A stretch of DNA of 64,000 bases from positions 62,001-126,000 of the forward strand of contig NZ_JAVFVR010000008.1 in assembly GCF_030929595.1 (NCBI RefSeq), written 5' to 3'. Below, piece after piece: positions 41,350-49,559 of the stretch (its first letter is position 1; each line of letters starts with the position of its first letter). The notes beneath the pieces were generated by a model. That model searched no databases. It was not told the DNA's origin and was given only the letters and a program-made list of their open reading frames with translations. Made by a program: the position numbers and the translations under genes. This stretch comes from Flavobacterium sp. LHD-85 (GTDB taxonomy: Bacteria > Bacteroidota > Bacteroidia > Flavobacteriales > Flavobacteriaceae).

Positions 41350-43866
41350 ATGCGTTTAATTCCTTTCAACAAATTACTAGTCGTTTTTTTACTGGTATTC
41401 ACAATTTCTGCAAGTGGTGCTGAAATCTGGGTTTCACCATCAGGAAAAGATTCGAACATCGGAACAAAATCAAATCCGTTGGCAACAGTTCACATGGCAA
41501 TGCGAAAAGCCAGAGAACTTCGTCGTTTAAAAGATCCATCTATAAAAGACGGAATCCGAATCATAGTAATGAACGGAACATATTATTTAAACGAACCATT
41601 ATTTGTGCGTCCTGAAGATTCGGGAACAGCAGAAAGTCCGACAACTATTGAAGCCGATGTAAATGCAAGACCAATTATAAACGGTGGAATCGAAATTAAA
41701 AACTGGACAAAATCGACAACGGTTATTAACGGACTTAAAAAAGGTGCCGTTTGGGTGGCAGATGCTCCTAAAAAAGGAGGAAGTCTGATTGATTACAGAC
41801 AATTGTGGGTAAATGGAAAAAAAGCCGTTAGAGCCAAAAATACTGCGGGAGCTACAATGGAGCGTATTTTATCATGGAATCACGAGGAACAAACCTGTTG
41901 GATTCCGTTTAAAGATAAATCGGTTAAGTTTGAACCGGGAATGGAAATGTTTATTGTGCAATGGTGGTCGAATGCCAACTTGCGTATTAAAAATATTGAA
42001 GTTCAAAAAGATAGTGCAAAACTTTCTTTTGAAGAACCAGAAAGCCGTATTCAAAGTGAGCACCCGTGGCCTGCACCGTGGATTTCTAAAAACAACGGAA
42101 ATTCGGCTTATTTCTTAAATAATGCTTTTTCACTTTTAAACGAACCAGGAGAATGGTATTTAGACAAAAAAAATGCTAAAATCTATTATATTCCTGGAGA
42201 TGGGGAAGAGATTAATTCGGTTACCGTTACGGCTCCAGTTTTAGAAAATTTGGTTGAAGTAAAAGGAACAATTGATTCACCTGTACATCATTTTCGATTT
42301 AAAGGAATTTCGTTTCAATACAGCAATTGGCTTCGTCCTTCACAGCAAGGTCACGTTCCGTTGCAATCTGGTTTGTATTTGTTAGACGCTTATAAATTGA
42401 AAGTTCCTGGAACACCAAATCAGGCGAATTTAGAAAATCAGGCTTGGGTTGGAAGACCTCGTGCTGCGGTTGAAGTTAATTATGCCAATAATATTCAGTT
42501 TGAATCTTGTCGTTTTGAACATTTGGCTTCAACTGGTTTGGATTTAAATAAAGGAACAAATCACAATACTGTAAAAGGAAATTTATTTAAAGATATTGGC
42601 GGAAGCGCCATAAACGTTGGGATTTTCTCTGAAGAAGCTTTTGAAGCGCATTTGCCTTTAATCATAAAAGATGAAAGAGAAATGTGTTCTGATGAAGTGA
42701 TTTCAGATAATTTAATCACCAACGTAACCAATGAAGATTGGGGAACTTTGGGAATTAGCGCAGGTTTTGTTAGAAACATCACAATTGAACACAACGAAAT
42801 TTCGGATGTATCGTATTCCGGAATGGCAATGGGCTGGGGTTGGACGCATACGCCAAACGTGATGCAGAACAATAAAATTCTGGGAAATAAAATTCATCAT
42901 TATGCCAAACATTTACATGATGTTGCAGGAATTTACACGCTTTCGGCTCAGCCAAACAGCCGAATCGAAGAAAATTATATAGACAAAGTTTACAATAGTC
43001 CGTATGCACACGATCCGTTTTTATGGCTGTATTTGTATACCGATGAAGGAAGCGAAGGTTTTACCATTAAAAACAATTGGATTGCCGAGAAGAAAATCCT
43101 TAAAAACCATAACGGTCCAAAAGGCAATATCTGGGAACACAATGATCCGTATGTAAGTTCTAAAATTAAAAACGCTGCAGGAATCAGAGCGCCTTATAAA
43201 GATTTAGAAAAAGAAGTTGTAATCGATGAAAAATGGGGATTGCAGGAAATGCCGAAACCGTATGCAATCGAATTGATAGGTTCTGATTTTGATATCGAGA
43301 AAATCAAATCAACTTTAACTGGATTTAGAATTGTAGGTCAGGAATTATACCAATGGAAAAATCATTTGGTGATTTACGGAAAAATGAATCAGCCCGAAAG
43401 AACAAAACGAAAACTGGCAGGCGCTTTTCCTTCTTTAGAAATTAAAATCTATGAAGATTTAGTTTACGATTTTCAAAATTTCGAAAGATGTAAAGATTCA
43501 AAACCAGCATCTGATTGGGAAAATGTGGTTTTAATGGCGAATCTTCCTGCTGACGAAAAACTGCAAAAAGAATACGTGGAATATCATAAAACACAATTCG
43601 AAAAATGGCCAGAAGTTGCCAAAGGTTTCTGTAATGCTGATTTCCAACAATTACAAGTCTTCAAAAAAGACAGACAATTGATTTTGGTAATCAGTATTCC
43701 GAAAGGAGAGAATCTAGATAAACTAAATCCGAGAACAACAGAAAATAACCCAAGAGTAGATCAATGGAACGCCTTAATGAAAAAATATCAATCTGGAATT
43801 GAAGGCACAAAACCAGACGAAACTTGGATTTTCTTGAATAAGGTTAGTGTAGAGGAGAAAAAATAG
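41350..43866 (+). CDS. GH141-like parallel beta-helix glycosidase fused to a rhamnose-mutarotase-like domain
   Basis: An 838-residue secreted protein (signal peptide about 1-24). Residues about 25-630 form a right-handed parallel beta-helix that begins IWVSPSGKDSNIGTKSNPLAT, as in GH141 and related families active on plant pectin (alpha-L-fucosidase in RG-II). Residues about 650-835 are different: VEYHKTQFEKWPEVAKGFCNADFQQL followed by NNPRVDQWNALMKKYQ matches the L-rhamnose mutarotase (RhaM/DUF718) pattern, probably preceded by a degenerate first copy (about 650-720). The fusion would place hydrolysis and sugar anomer interconversion in one periplasmic protein. Family assignments are from memory of motifs. 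Confidence 0.75.
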   Translation: MRLIPFNKLLVVFLLVFTISASGAEIWVSPSGKDSNIGTKSNPLATVHMAMRKARELRRLKDPSIKDGIRIIVMNGTYYLNEPLFVRPEDSGTAESPTTIEADVNARPIINGGIEIKNWTKSTTVINGLKKGAVWVADAPKKGGSLIDYRQLWVNGKKAVRAKNTAGATMERILSWNHEEQTCWIPFKDKSVKFEPGMEMFIVQWWSNANLRIKNIEVQKDSAKLSFEEPESRIQSEHPWPAPWISKNNGNSAYFLNNAFSLLNEPGEWYLDKKNAKIYYIPGDGEEINSVTVTAPVLENLVEVKGTIDSPVHHFRFKGISFQYSNWLRPSQQGHVPLQSGLYLLDAYKLKVPGTPNQANLENQAWVGRPRAAVEVNYANNIQFESCRFEHLASTGLDLNKGTNHNTVKGNLFKDIGGSAINVGIFSEEAFEAHLPLIIKDEREMCSDEVISDNLITNVTNEDWGTLGISAGFVRNITIEHNEISDVSYSGMAMGWGWTHTPNVMQNNKILGNKIHHYAKHLHDVAGIYTLSAQPNSRIEENYIDKVYNSPYAHDPFLWLYLYTDEGSEGFTIKNNWIAEKKILKNHNGPKGNIWEHNDPYVSSKIKNAAGIRAPYKDLEKEVVIDEKWGLQEMPKPYAIELIGSDFDIEKIKSTLTGFRIVGQELYQWKNHLVIYGKMNQPERTKRKLAGAFPSLEIKIYEDLVYDFQNFERCKDSKPASDWENVVLMANLPADEKLQKEYVEYHKTQFEKWPEVAKGFCNADFQQLQVFKKDRQLILVISIPKGENLDKLNPRTTENNPRVDQWNALMKKYQSGIEGTKPDETWIFLNKVSVEEKK

Positions 43867-44020
43867 AAGAAAGAGCCAAGAAGAAAGAATCTATTAGAGA
43901 ATCAAGAAAAAGAGAATCTGCTCGATCTGCTTAATCTGCGTGAAAAATAAAACTAACCTCAAAGTAGGTTTCAGAAATAATCTAAAATCTAAAATCAACA
44001 ATCTAAAATAACCACACCTC

Positions 44021-45085
44021 ATGTTAAAAATAGCCATTCTGGGACTTGGAGAAGGACGAAGCACAATGTCGGGTGCTATAGAAAGTTCAAAGTTAGAACT
44101 TGTTAAAATATGCGACCGAAACGAAGAATTGTGCAAACAACGCGCAAAAGAATTCGATTTTCATTCTTATACAACCAATTACGACGATTTATTAAACGAT
44201 GATTCGATCGATATTATTGCGATTTATACGCCAGATCATCTGCATGCACAACATGTAAAACAAGCTTTATTGCACGGAAAGCATGTAGTTTGTACCAAAC
44301 CGTTTATCGATGATCTTTCGGATGCCAAAGAGCTTTTAGAATTAAGCAAATCGACAGGAAAGAAAGTTTTTATTGGGCAAAGTTCTCGTTTCTTCGAACC
44401 AGCAAAAAGGCAAAGAGCCGATTATGAAGCAGGTTTAATAGGAGATTTAATTACAATTGAAGCGCAATACCATGCTGATCACAGGTGGTTTTTAAAGAAA
44501 GAATGGTCGCTTTTGCAATCGTTTAAATGGTTGTATGGAGGTTTGAGTCATCCTGTAGATTTCATTAGATGGTATTTGCCAAATATTCAGGAAGTAATGG
44601 GGTATGGAATGATCAGCAGTAACGGACAAAATGCAGGTTTGAAAAATGAAGACACGATGCATTTTATCTTTAAAGCAACTGATGGTAGAATTGCTCGTGT
44701 AAGCGGTGTTTACACTTCGCCAACTCAACCAGCGCAACGTGACAGCGGCATGAGTACGATTTTAAGAGCAGCAGAAGGGGCAAGTCAAGCTGATTATCAC
44801 GAATTGCGCTATGCGATTACAGACAAAACGGGCGAAGAAAAAGTAATTACTTGGGGCGACAGTACGATAAAATATTATTTCCGTTTTGAAGGGCAAAGTC
44901 ATCACGGCGGTGAATATCAGAATTATTTAGAATATTTTGTTGATAGTATCGAGCAAGGTTTTGAAGCTTATCCAAACATGGAAGAAGGGATTGAAACTGT
45001 GGCTTTGTTACAAGCAATGGATAAATCTTTGCAAACTGGAATGCCGGTTAAAATTGCCGATATTCTTAACGAGTACGGACTATGA
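44021..45085 (+). CDS. Gfo/Idh/MocA-family oxidoreductase
   Basis: A 354-residue cytoplasmic NAD(P)-dependent dehydrogenase: Rossmann motif IAILGLGEGRSTMSG near 3-17, the catalytic lysine motif CTKPFIDD near 92-99 and the family segment around YGGLSHPVDFIRWYLP near 175-190. It is only distantly similar to the Gfo/Idh enzyme at 28675. Its last 4 bases overlap the start of the sodium/solute symporter gene, so the two are coupled: it probably acts on the compound that the symporter brings in. It starts 154 bp after the beta-helix/mutarotase gene, with AT-rich repeat fragments between. Confidence 0.88.
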   Translation: MLKIAILGLGEGRSTMSGAIESSKLELVKICDRNEELCKQRAKEFDFHSYTTNYDDLLNDDSIDIIAIYTPDHLHAQHVKQALLHGKHVVCTKPFIDDLSDAKELLELSKSTGKKVFIGQSSRFFEPAKRQRADYEAGLIGDLITIEAQYHADHRWFLKKEWSLLQSFKWLYGGLSHPVDFIRWYLPNIQEVMGYGMISSNGQNAGLKNEDTMHFIFKATDGRIARVSGVYTSPTQPAQRDSGMSTILRAAEGASQADYHELRYAITDKTGEEKVITWGDSTIKYYFRFEGQSHHGGEYQNYLEYFVDSIEQGFEAYPNMEEGIETVALLQAMDKSLQTGMPVKIADILNEYGL

Positions 45086-46662
45086 ATAGTATCTACGACA
45101 AATTAACCACGCTCGATTTTATAATTGTTGCGGGTTATTTGGTGGCTTTATTAGTCATTGGATACGTGGTAAGTATGAAACAGAGAAAGAAAAACGAAAC
45201 GCTTTTTCTGGCTGGAAATTCATTAAACTGGTACAGCATTGGGTTTAATATGTGGGGAACCAACGTTGGACCTTCGTCATTATTGGCTTTTGCAAGTATT
45301 GGTTATGCTACGGGAATTGTAGCAGGAAATTTCGAATGGTACGCTTTTGTGTTTTTACTGCTCTTGGCAATGGTTTTTGCGCCAAGATATATTGCGAGTA
45401 AAGTCAGCACGATGCCCGAATATATGGGAAAACGCTACGGCGACAGTACACAGAATATTTTAGCTTGGTATGCTTTGGTAAAAATATTAGTAAGCTGGTT
45501 GTCTTTGGGATTATTCAGCGGAGGCGTTTTAGTACGTCAGATTCTCGGCATTCCGATGTGGCAGAGCGTTACCGTTTTAGTGATTTTCTCTGGGATTTTC
45601 ACCTTTGCTGGAGGATTAAAAGCAATTGCAAAAGTGAATGTTTTTCAAATGATTCTGCTGATTGTCGTTTCGCTTACACTTTCCTTTTTAGGCTTGCAAA
45701 AACTAGGCGGAATAGATGTTTTAATTGCTAAAACACCTTCTAACTTTTGGAATTTAGTCCGTCCTTCAGATGATGCACATTATCCATGGCCTGCTATTTT
45801 GTTGGGATATCCTGTAGCTGCAGTTGCTTTTTTCTGTACCGATCAATCGATGGTGCAGAGTGTTTTGGGAGCTAAAAATTTGGAGCAGGGACAATTGGGA
45901 GTTAACTTTATTGGATGGTTAAAAGTTATGGCTTTGCCGTTGTTTATTCTTCCTGGAATTTTATGTTATGCTTTATATCCAGAATTAGGAAGCAATTCTG
46001 ATTTGGCTTATATGACAATGGTTACCAATCTTTTTCCAAGCGGAATGAACGGTTTGGTAATCTGCGTGATGATTGCGGTTTTGGTGGGAACAATTGGTTC
46101 TTCGTTAAATGCTTTGAGCACCGTTTTCACGAATGATATTTATGTAAAGAAAATTAACCCGACGGCGACAATTCAGGATCAGATTAAAATTGGTCGTTTA
46201 ACGATTGCTGCTGGATGTGTTTTTGCGATTCTGATTGCCGTTGCTATTGATAATATCAAAGGGCAAAATTTATTCAACATTTTTCAGGCGGTTTTAGGTT
46301 TCCTGGCGCCTTCATTATCTGTTGTTTTCCTTTTGAGTGTTTTCTGGAAACGCACCACCAAAAAAGCCGTAAATGCAACACTTTCTTGGGGTTCAGCTTT
46401 TAGTTTGTTTGTTGGCGTTTTGTATTTATGGATTTTCCCAGCCGATAAATATCCCGTTTGGCCTCACTTTTTATTGATTTCGTTTTACATTTTTACTACG
46501 CTTTTAATTGCAGCCGTTATTATTTCTTTAACCGATAAAAATCCTGAAGTTAATGTTTCAGATGAAACGGATATTCCTAAAACTAGTAAAAAGGTTAAGC
46601 TTTTGTTTGGTTTGTTGGGATTGACGATTTTGGTTTTGTATTTGGTTTTTAATGGGAATTAA
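45082..46662 (+). CDS. Sodium/solute symporter (SSS family)
   Basis: A 526-residue inner-membrane carrier with about 13-14 membrane segments. Its start TLDFIIVAGYLVALLVIGY and the FLAGNSLNWYSIGFNMWGTNVGPSSLLAFASIGY segment are hallmarks of the SSS/SGLT family; AFFCTDQSMVQSVLGAKNLEQG in the centre and GTIGSSLNALSTVFTNDIYVKKI are also typical of the sugar group. It imports a sugar or sugar acid together with Na+. The 4-bp overlap with the Gfo/Idh gene and the surrounding glycanase genes suggest a pectin-derived monosaccharide. The operon end is followed by repeats and no clear terminator. Confidence 0.92.
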   Translation: MNSIYDKLTTLDFIIVAGYLVALLVIGYVVSMKQRKKNETLFLAGNSLNWYSIGFNMWGTNVGPSSLLAFASIGYATGIVAGNFEWYAFVFLLLLAMVFAPRYIASKVSTMPEYMGKRYGDSTQNILAWYALVKILVSWLSLGLFSGGVLVRQILGIPMWQSVTVLVIFSGIFTFAGGLKAIAKVNVFQMILLIVVSLTLSFLGLQKLGGIDVLIAKTPSNFWNLVRPSDDAHYPWPAILLGYPVAAVAFFCTDQSMVQSVLGAKNLEQGQLGVNFIGWLKVMALPLFILPGILCYALYPELGSNSDLAYMTMVTNLFPSGMNGLVICVMIAVLVGTIGSSLNALSTVFTNDIYVKKINPTATIQDQIKIGRLTIAAGCVFAILIAVAIDNIKGQNLFNIFQAVLGFLAPSLSVVFLLSVFWKRTTKKAVNATLSWGSAFSLFVGVLYLWIFPADKYPVWPHFLLISFYIFTTLLIAAVIISLTDKNPEVNVSDETDIPKTSKKVKLLFGLLGLTILVLYLVFNGN

Positions 46663-46681
46663 TAAATTCAAAGAATTTCAA

Positions 46682-46772
46682 ATATAGCGCGTGGTTTCAA
46701 CCACGGGGACGCAATGTATAACATTACGTTTATCAAAATACGTTTCCCGTGGTTGAAACCACGGGCTATGTT
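46682..46772. repeat. Inverted pair of the TAGCCC-GTGGTTTCAACCAC element, second locus
   Basis: ATAGCGCGTGGTTTCAACCA followed by CGGGG faces CCCGTGGTTGAAACCACGGG and CTATGTTTTGAAA. It is the same pair as at 39117-39217 with a similar internal segment (GTATAACATTACG against TGACAATATTACG), thus a dispersed repeat in the same inverted configuration. Confidence 0.85.
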
Positions 46773-46812
46773 TTGAAAAAGATTATAAATAAAGCAAGGC
46801 TATTTTATAAGT

Positions 46813-46896
46813 TGCCTCCAGTTTTAACTGGAGGTGTATGTAATTAAGAATAGAAAAAGGCTTTAGCCAAATTTTACATATTTTGGCTAAAGCCTT
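46813..46896. repeat. GCCTCCAG/GGCTTTAGCC hairpins, second locus
   Basis: TTGCCTCCAGTTTTAACTGG with AGG (46813-46834) is the hairpin type of 26464-26484. AAGGCTTTAGCCAAATTTTA at about 46857-46876 is answered by ATTTTGGCTAAAGCCTTTT at about 46879-46897, the second type of 26506-26544. The right half of the composite palindrome is missing. No gene is seen between 46663 and 47000. Confidence 0.8.
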
Positions 46897-47000
46897 TTGA
46901 GCTTTGTATTTTGTTTTCATCCCGCCTTAGTGGTACGCAATTAAAATCTTAAATTAAAAATTAAGACTTTGCGCCTTAGCGACTTTGTGGCATAAAAAAA

Positions 47001-48212
47001 TTACTCAATCTTCTTTTTCTTCTCCAAATTAGGCAAGAACCCAGTAATAATCCCAATCAAAGGCAGAAACGCACAAATCTTAAATACATATTCTATACTT
47101 GTTGCATCGGCAATTTTTCCTAAAATAGCAGAACCTAAACCGCCCATTCCGAAAGCAAATCCGAAGAAAAGACCTGCAACTAAACCAACTTTTCCTGGCA
47201 TTAATTCAGTTGCATAAACTAGAATTGCTGAGAATGCCGAAGAAAGAATCAATCCGATAATTACAGATAAAGTTCCAACCCAGAATAAAGAAACGTAAGG
47301 CAGCATCAAAGTAAACGGAGCAACACCCAAAATAGAAACCCAGATTACATATTTTCTACCGTATCGATCTCCAATTGGTCCTCCAATTAAAGTTCCTGCT
47401 GCAACAGCGCCCGAGAACAAGAATAAATATACTTGCGATTGCTGAATTGTAATGTGAAATTTATCAATCAAAAAGAAAGTATAATAACTTGTAATACTGC
47501 TCATGTAGAAATACTTAGAGAAAATCAGAACCAAAAGAATAATCAACGAAGCAATTACTCGGTTTTTAGACAAATGATGTGTCTCGATTTGATGAGAAGC
47601 TTTATTCGCATTTCTTTCAGATAAATGTGCAGTGTACCAAATCGCAATTTTATACAAAGCAAAAACACCAACTAACGCAATAATACAAAACCAAGCGATA
47701 TAAGATTGTCCGTGCGGAATAACGATAAATGCGGCTAACAAAGGCCCAATAGCACTTCCTGCATTTCCTCCCAATTGAAAAATAGACTGCGCCAAACCTC
47801 TTTTTCCGCCCGAAGCCAAATGCGCGACACGAGAAGATTCAGGATGAAAAATTGAAGATCCAATTCCGATTAAACTTACTGATAATAATAAGTTGATAAA
47901 ACTTGAAGCGATCGAAACAAAGAAAAGTCCAATCATTGTAAAACACATTCCAACAATAAGCGAATACGGTTTTGAGTTTTTATCGGTATACATTCCCACA
48001 AACGGCTGTAAAATAGAGGCAACCATTTGGTAAGTCAAAGTAATAATACCAATTTGAGTAAAACTTAAACTGAAATTATCTTTTAAAAGCGGATAAATTG
48101 AAGGAACAACAGCCTGTAAAAGATCATTAATTAAATGAGAAAAACTTATGATGAATAAGATCGAATAAGTGGTTTTTTTAACTATGTCAGGATTTGCTTT
48201 AATAGTGTCCAT
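47001..48212 (-). CDS. MFS exporter, fosmidomycin-resistance (Fsr) family
   Basis: A 403-residue MFS carrier with 12 membrane segments. The N-terminal part, HLINDLLQAVVPSIYPLLKD followed by LSFTQIGIITLTYQMVASILQP, and the motif VGMYTDKNSKPYSLIVGM near 80-97, are typical of the Fsr family of exporters. Fsr in E. coli exports fosmidomycin; the natural substrates are unknown. The gene is divergent from an AraC-type regulator with 101 bp between, a standard regulator-target arrangement. The pair is flanked by repeats on both sides and interrupts the glycan degradation genes, with no visible link to them. Confidence 0.9.
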   Translation of the reverse strand: MDTIKANPDIVKKTTYSILFIISFSHLINDLLQAVVPSIYPLLKDNFSLSFTQIGIITLTYQMVASILQPFVGMYTDKNSKPYSLIVGMCFTMIGLFFVSIASSFINLLLSVSLIGIGSSIFHPESSRVAHLASGGKRGLAQSIFQLGGNAGSAIGPLLAAFIVIPHGQSYIAWFCIIALVGVFALYKIAIWYTAHLSERNANKASHQIETHHLSKNRVIASLIILLVLIFSKYFYMSSITSYYTFFLIDKFHITIQQSQVYLFLFSGAVAAGTLIGGPIGDRYGRKYVIWVSILGVAPFTLMLPYVSLFWVGTLSVIIGLILSSAFSAILVYATELMPGKVGLVAGLFFGFAFGMGGLGSAILGKIADATSIEYVFKICAFLPLIGIITGFLPNLEKKKKIE

Positions 48213-48313
48213 GAGATATTTTTTGATTTTTAAATTAGGTTAAAAAACAACAGCTGTATTATTTTTTGCAAAGATTAAAAGAATACTAATGTCAGAATTG
48301 CTATATTTGGACA

Positions 48314-49132
48314 ATGAATAGTCAATATCGGACATATAGAGTAGCAACAGATTTTGGATATCAAGTAGATTCCTCAATCCCGGTTATAGGTTATACTGAA
48401 ACAGTTAACAACGAAATGTGTATTTCGCACTCGCATCCAAGAGCTCAATTGATCTATGCAACTCGTGGCGTAATGAATGTTGTGGTCGGCAATAACATTT
48501 GGGTTGTAAATCCGTTGCAAGGCCTTTGGATTCCAAGCGGAGTAGAGCATCAAGTTACTTTTCAGAAAGACGTTAACTATTACAGTGTTTTTATTGATCC
48601 TTCTGCAATTGGAGGATTGCCAGAAAAGAGTTTCTCGTTTGATATTCCGATGTTTTTAAAGCAATTGGTTTTCAAAATCATTTCTTTTGGAACAAGCGGT
48701 AACTTAACAGAATCACAATTAAGAATCATTTACGTCTTTTTAGATGAACTGGCTTTAATAGTGCCAAGCGCCACTTTTTTGCCTACTACAAATGATGAAA
48801 GGCTTCAGAAAGTGGTAGAACTTTTAATGAGTGATGTTTCGAGTAAACAAACGATTGATTATTATGCCGAACTTTCTTTTATGAGTAGCCGAACTTTATC
48901 GCGATTATTCATAAAAGAATTGGGAATGAATTTCAGCGATTGGCGTACTCGATTAAAATTATTAGAAGCCATAAAACGTTTAGGCGAAAAACAATCCATC
49001 AAAGAAATCGCCTTCAATTTAGGTTACGAAACTACAAGTGCTTTTATTTATATGTTTAAAAAGCATTTGGGCAAAACACCTTCTAACTATATTTTAGAAG
49101 ATGAGAATGAATCTGAAAGAATGATTGCTTAG
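48314..49132 (+). CDS. AraC-family transcriptional regulator with cupin domain
   Basis: A 272-residue regulator: an N-terminal cupin-type sensing domain (about 20-110; CISHSHPRAQLIYATRGVMNV with two metal- or ligand-binding-type histidines, WIPSGVEHQV) and a C-terminal double helix-turn-helix (about 165-265; SSRTLSRLFIKELG and IKEIAFNLGYETTSAFIYMFKKHLGKTPSNY). It probably controls the divergent MFS exporter gene. TATATTTG at 48302-48309 is a -7 match only 4 bp before the start codon; if used, the transcript would be leaderless or translation would begin further inside, so this match may be accidental. Confidence 0.92.
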   Translation: MNSQYRTYRVATDFGYQVDSSIPVIGYTETVNNEMCISHSHPRAQLIYATRGVMNVVVGNNIWVVNPLQGLWIPSGVEHQVTFQKDVNYYSVFIDPSAIGGLPEKSFSFDIPMFLKQLVFKIISFGTSGNLTESQLRIIYVFLDELALIVPSATFLPTTNDERLQKVVELLMSDVSSKQTIDYYAELSFMSSRTLSRLFIKELGMNFSDWRTRLKLLEAIKRLGEKQSIKEIAFNLGYETTSAFIYMFKKHLGKTPSNYILEDENESERMIA

Positions 49133-49149
49133 ATTGTTTGCCTAAATTA

Positions 49150-49405
49150 GAACGCGGATAAAACGGATTTACTTCGTAAAGACGCGGATTTTTTAAACAC
49201 ATAGAAACATAGATTTTTTTTTCTTAGCAAAATAGAGATAATAAAAAATGACTCGTCATTAACACATAGTTATGTGTATGTATGCAAGTGAAACGCCTTT
49301 TACCCACAGAGCAATTCTATATCTCTATGTGTTTAAAAAATTAAAATCCGTTTTCATCTGCGTCTTCGCGATAGCGAATCCGTCTCATCCGTGTCCCATA
49401 AAATT
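49150..49405. repeat. Nested repeat block with AACACATAGAAACATAG element, copy 2
   Basis: At the centre (49195-49335) is a copy of the element at 36953-37089, with AAACACATAGAAACATAG at one end, the AACACATAGTTATGTGT palindrome, TGCAAGTGAAACGCCTTT and CTCTATGTGTTT at the other end. Around it is a second inverted pair, ACGCGGATAAAACGGATT at about 49151-49168 against AAAATCCGTTTTCATCTGCG at about 49344-49363. The gap 49133-49494 contains no gene. Confidence 0.75.
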
Positions 49406-49494
49406 GCAACATCATTTTTTTTAGTACTAAAAAAGTGATACCCCATAATTTTTCCCTTAAAAAATTATCAAAAAGTATTGTTTTTTATGAAATA

Positions 49495-49510
49495 GCAGGA
49501 TAGTGCAGGT
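49495..49510. promoter_or_regulatory. Phased direct repeat GCAGGATAGTGCAGGT upstream of GH78
   Basis: Two GCAGG copies exactly 10 bp apart, 50 bp before the GH78 start codon, with the same architecture as the motif at 41195-41212. Confidence 0.4.
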
Positions 49511-49519
49511 TGTCAAATG

Positions 49520-49540
49520 TAAAGATAACACTTATCTTTA
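49520..49540. promoter_or_regulatory. Perfect inverted repeat TAAAGATAA-CAC-TTATCTTTA
   Basis: 9-bp arms with a 3-bp spacer, 20-40 bp before the GH78 ATG, just after the phased CAGG repeat. Either a regulator site or a hairpin in the leader of the messenger. Confidence 0.4.
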
Positions 49541-49559
49541 GTCCCAAAATAAACTAACT

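Noticed and set aside
43894..44136. Minus-strand open frame overlapping the start of the Gfo/Idh gene
   Set aside because: It is antisense to an intact coding region and to repeat-like sequence, with no start-site support or recognisable domain.
48302..48309. TATATTTG as the promoter of the AraC gene
   Set aside because: It lies only 4 bp before the start codon and has no -33 partner, so it is probably a chance match unless the start codon is further inside.
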